From NCBI GenBank assembly GCA_001936135.1, contig CP012816.1, positions 2,235,501 to 2,299,500 on the forward strand: a stretch of 64,000 bases of DNA, read 5' to 3'. Below the pieces are notes generated by a model that did no database searches, was not told where the DNA came from, and saw nothing but the letters and a program-made list of their open reading frames with translations. Below, piece by piece: positions 62,476 to 64,000 of the stretch (the stretch's first letter is position 1; each line of letters begins with the position of its first letter). The DNA is from Saccharomycopsis fibuligera x Saccharomycopsis cf. fibuligera. Its lineage: Eukaryota; Ascomycota; Saccharomycetes; Ascoideales; Saccharomycopsidaceae. A program made the translations under genes and the position numbers.

Positions 62476-63207
62476 ATGTCAGCGCCCCCAACGTCGTCAT
62501 CATCAGCAGCACCGGCCAAACCTAACAGCAAAAACACCGCCAACGGACTACCTCCAACAACGTCAAGGCTCGCGTTGAAAGGGTCGTCCAAAGTGGTTAG
62601 CGATTTTTTCGAGTTCAGTATATACTCTCTTCTATACCAGCGTGGCATATACCCACCCGAGGACTTCCAAATCGTGAAAAAATATGACTTAAACATGATG
62701 ATTAGCATCGATGAAGACGTCAAGGCTTACGTCAAAAAAATCATGGCTCAGCTACATCGTTGGGTTTACGGTGGGAAAATAACAAAACTTGTGGTGCCTA
62801 TAATCAACAAAGATACTGATGAAGTGGTGGAGCGATGGCAATTCACCCTTGAGGTTTTCGAAGAGCCCCAGAGCTCTAAGCAAACCACAAATGTGGATTC
62901 AAGCGGAAATAACGAGAACGAGACAACGCACACCGGTGGCACCAAGTCAAAGCAGGAGATCCAGAAAGAGATCCAGGCTATCATCAGACAAATCACTGCG
63001 TCGGTGACGTTCTTGCCCGTGTTGACCGGATCACATACGTTTAACGTGCTAGTGTATACCAATGCCAATTCAAAAGTGCCTAGCCAATGGGTTGATACCA
63101 ATGGCGACGGTAAAGAGATTGAAGACGGCGAGCTTATTCAATTCAGAAGTTTCAGTACAAACAACCATAAAGTCGGAACCTTTGTGAGTTACAAAACACA
63201 GGACTAG
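62476..63207 (+). CDS. MAD2: Spindle assembly checkpoint protein Mad2
   Basis: Mad2 is the HORMA-domain checkpoint protein that binds Cdc20 and blocks the APC/C until kinetochores attach. The 243-residue protein has a disordered, Ser/Pro-rich N terminus of about 28 residues, then the HORMA domain with SDFFEFSIYSLLYQRGIYP, HRWVYGGKITKLVVPI and RWQFTLEVFE. The C-terminal safety-belt part includes SVTFLPVLTGSHTFNVLVY and ends FRSFSTNNHKVGTFVSYK. Saccharomyces Mad2 has 196 residues; the excess is the N terminus plus an Asn/Thr/Ser-rich loop (about 139-160). The ATG at 62476 is the first in frame. Confidence 0.95.
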   Translation: MSAPPTSSSSAAPAKPNSKNTANGLPPTTSRLALKGSSKVVSDFFEFSIYSLLYQRGIYPPEDFQIVKKYDLNMMISIDEDVKAYVKKIMAQLHRWVYGGKITKLVVPIINKDTDEVVERWQFTLEVFEEPQSSKQTTNVDSSGNNENETTHTGGTKSKQEIQKEIQAIIRQITASVTFLPVLTGSHTFNVLVYTNANSKVPSQWVDTNGDGKEIEDGELIQFRSFSTNNHKVGTFVSYKTQD

Positions 63208-64000
63208 GTACAGCTTTGCTTACAGCAAAGAGATTTCATATGCCGGTTACCATAGTTGCTAGCATCGTATATCCAACTACCTTTTCAATGCAATGAATTA
63301 TGATCCCGCAAAGTTTCACTCTCTAGTTTTAGTTTGATGTAGAGGTCTGACTGACTATTTATCAGGTGAGCTTGGTTACAGCATGCTGACCATTAGTGTG
63401 TACAGTTGTTCCCCATTATACAATTTACTATCTGTTATTTATTTTGGAACGGCACATCTGTGAACACCTCTAATGGTGCAAAATCGACTACTGTGTCTAC
63501 ATTATCAGACATTTAGTTCAAAATGCTGTTGTGTCATATAGTTTGACGGGAAAGTTACCTACAAAAGACAACTCAACGTTTCAAGCACAGTATATTACAA
63601 AGCAGAGAACTACGAGAGGAATACTATAAAACCGCATTATCTTTGCTCCCAGACATAAGTTTTGCGCTATCAACTGCGACTGTTTATCTTGCTCAGTCAT
63701 ATATACTTTTGTTCTCTCTATATATTGAAATAAACTTGTCTTACTCTGGTATTCTTTGGCTTGCCAAGATCACTGAAAATGCTTATTTTGTTGCTGTATA
63801 AATATTTTCTTTGTATTGTTATACCAGTATATGGTCTCTTTTTGTACGATTGCCCTACGAGACACTGGGGAAACCTGTTTCTTAATCCATGTGTACGATT
63901 ATATATAAGTATATGCATGCTGAGGTCTAGTCCGACAGTGACATTACCCGCAATGGAGATATAAATATTATACGGGTAAAAATAATAATGGTTACAAGCC
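63208..64000. other. Region downstream of MAD2
   Basis: This is AT-rich DNA to the window end. No coding gene is convincing; short frames around 63718-63964 lack any similarity I know. It may hold the promoter or 3' end of a gene beyond the window. Confidence 0.45.

Overview
This window is nuclear chromosomal DNA of a budding yeast from the CUG-Ser clade (Candida, Lodderomyces, Scheffersomyces and relatives). Four things point there. It encodes the complex I subunit NDUFS3, which Saccharomyces and its close relatives have lost. Introns are few, short and yeast-like, with GTATGT/GTAAGT 5' ends and TACTAAC or CACTAAC branch points. All recognisable proteins are closest in my memory to yeast proteins. 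CTG codons fall at positions where relatives carry Ser or another polar residue (GCD2 57253, XYL2-like 60485, ALG5 41862), so CTG is best read as Ser. Very long Asn, Gln, His and Asp runs would fit Lodderomyces elongisporus or a near relative, but the species is a guess.

Layout. 0-9 kb: SAL1 (Ca-regulated mitochondrial carrier), RRT14 (nucleolar, rDNA-related), a tRNA-Asn-like relic, and BST1 (GPI inositol deacylase). 9.6-16.5 kb: an ARK1/PRK1-type actin-patch kinase, STE2 (alpha-pheromone receptor) and END3 (endocytic scaffold). 17-24.7 kb: the NDUFS3 subunit, EOS1 with a huge N-terminal extension, and tropomyosin with a six-codon first exon. 25.4-39.8 kb: AXL2 (bud-site marker), a mitochondrial ACOT9-like thioesterase and an unrecognised 1260-residue regulator-like protein; the intergenic DNA here is GC-rich and full of simple repeats. 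41-50 kb: ALG5, a protein with four tandem zinc-ribbon-like modules and polyQ, NAR1 and PMI1. 51-57.8 kb: a penta-EF-hand protein, an ARO8/ARO9-type aminotransferase, intron-containing tRNA-Phe and GCD2 (eIF2B delta). 57.6-61.4 kb: a GC-rich island with two tandem xylitol/sorbitol dehydrogenases. 61.6-63.2 kb: APC11 and MAD2, divergent from one shared promoter.

Functional links. PRK1-type kinases regulate the Pan1-End3 coat that internalises Ste2, so 9.6-16.5 kb groups a receptor with its endocytic machinery. Tropomyosin and AXL2 both act in polarity. BST1, ALG5, PMI1 and EOS1 all touch glycosylation or GPI metabolism. MAD2 restrains the complex that contains APC11. These are mostly single-gene units, and I see no operon-like system, transposon, CRISPR array or virus. 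The least explained items are the zinc-ribbon array protein, the 1260-residue protein with its 43-A leader, the EOS1 extension, and the repeat-rich promoters of the GC islands.
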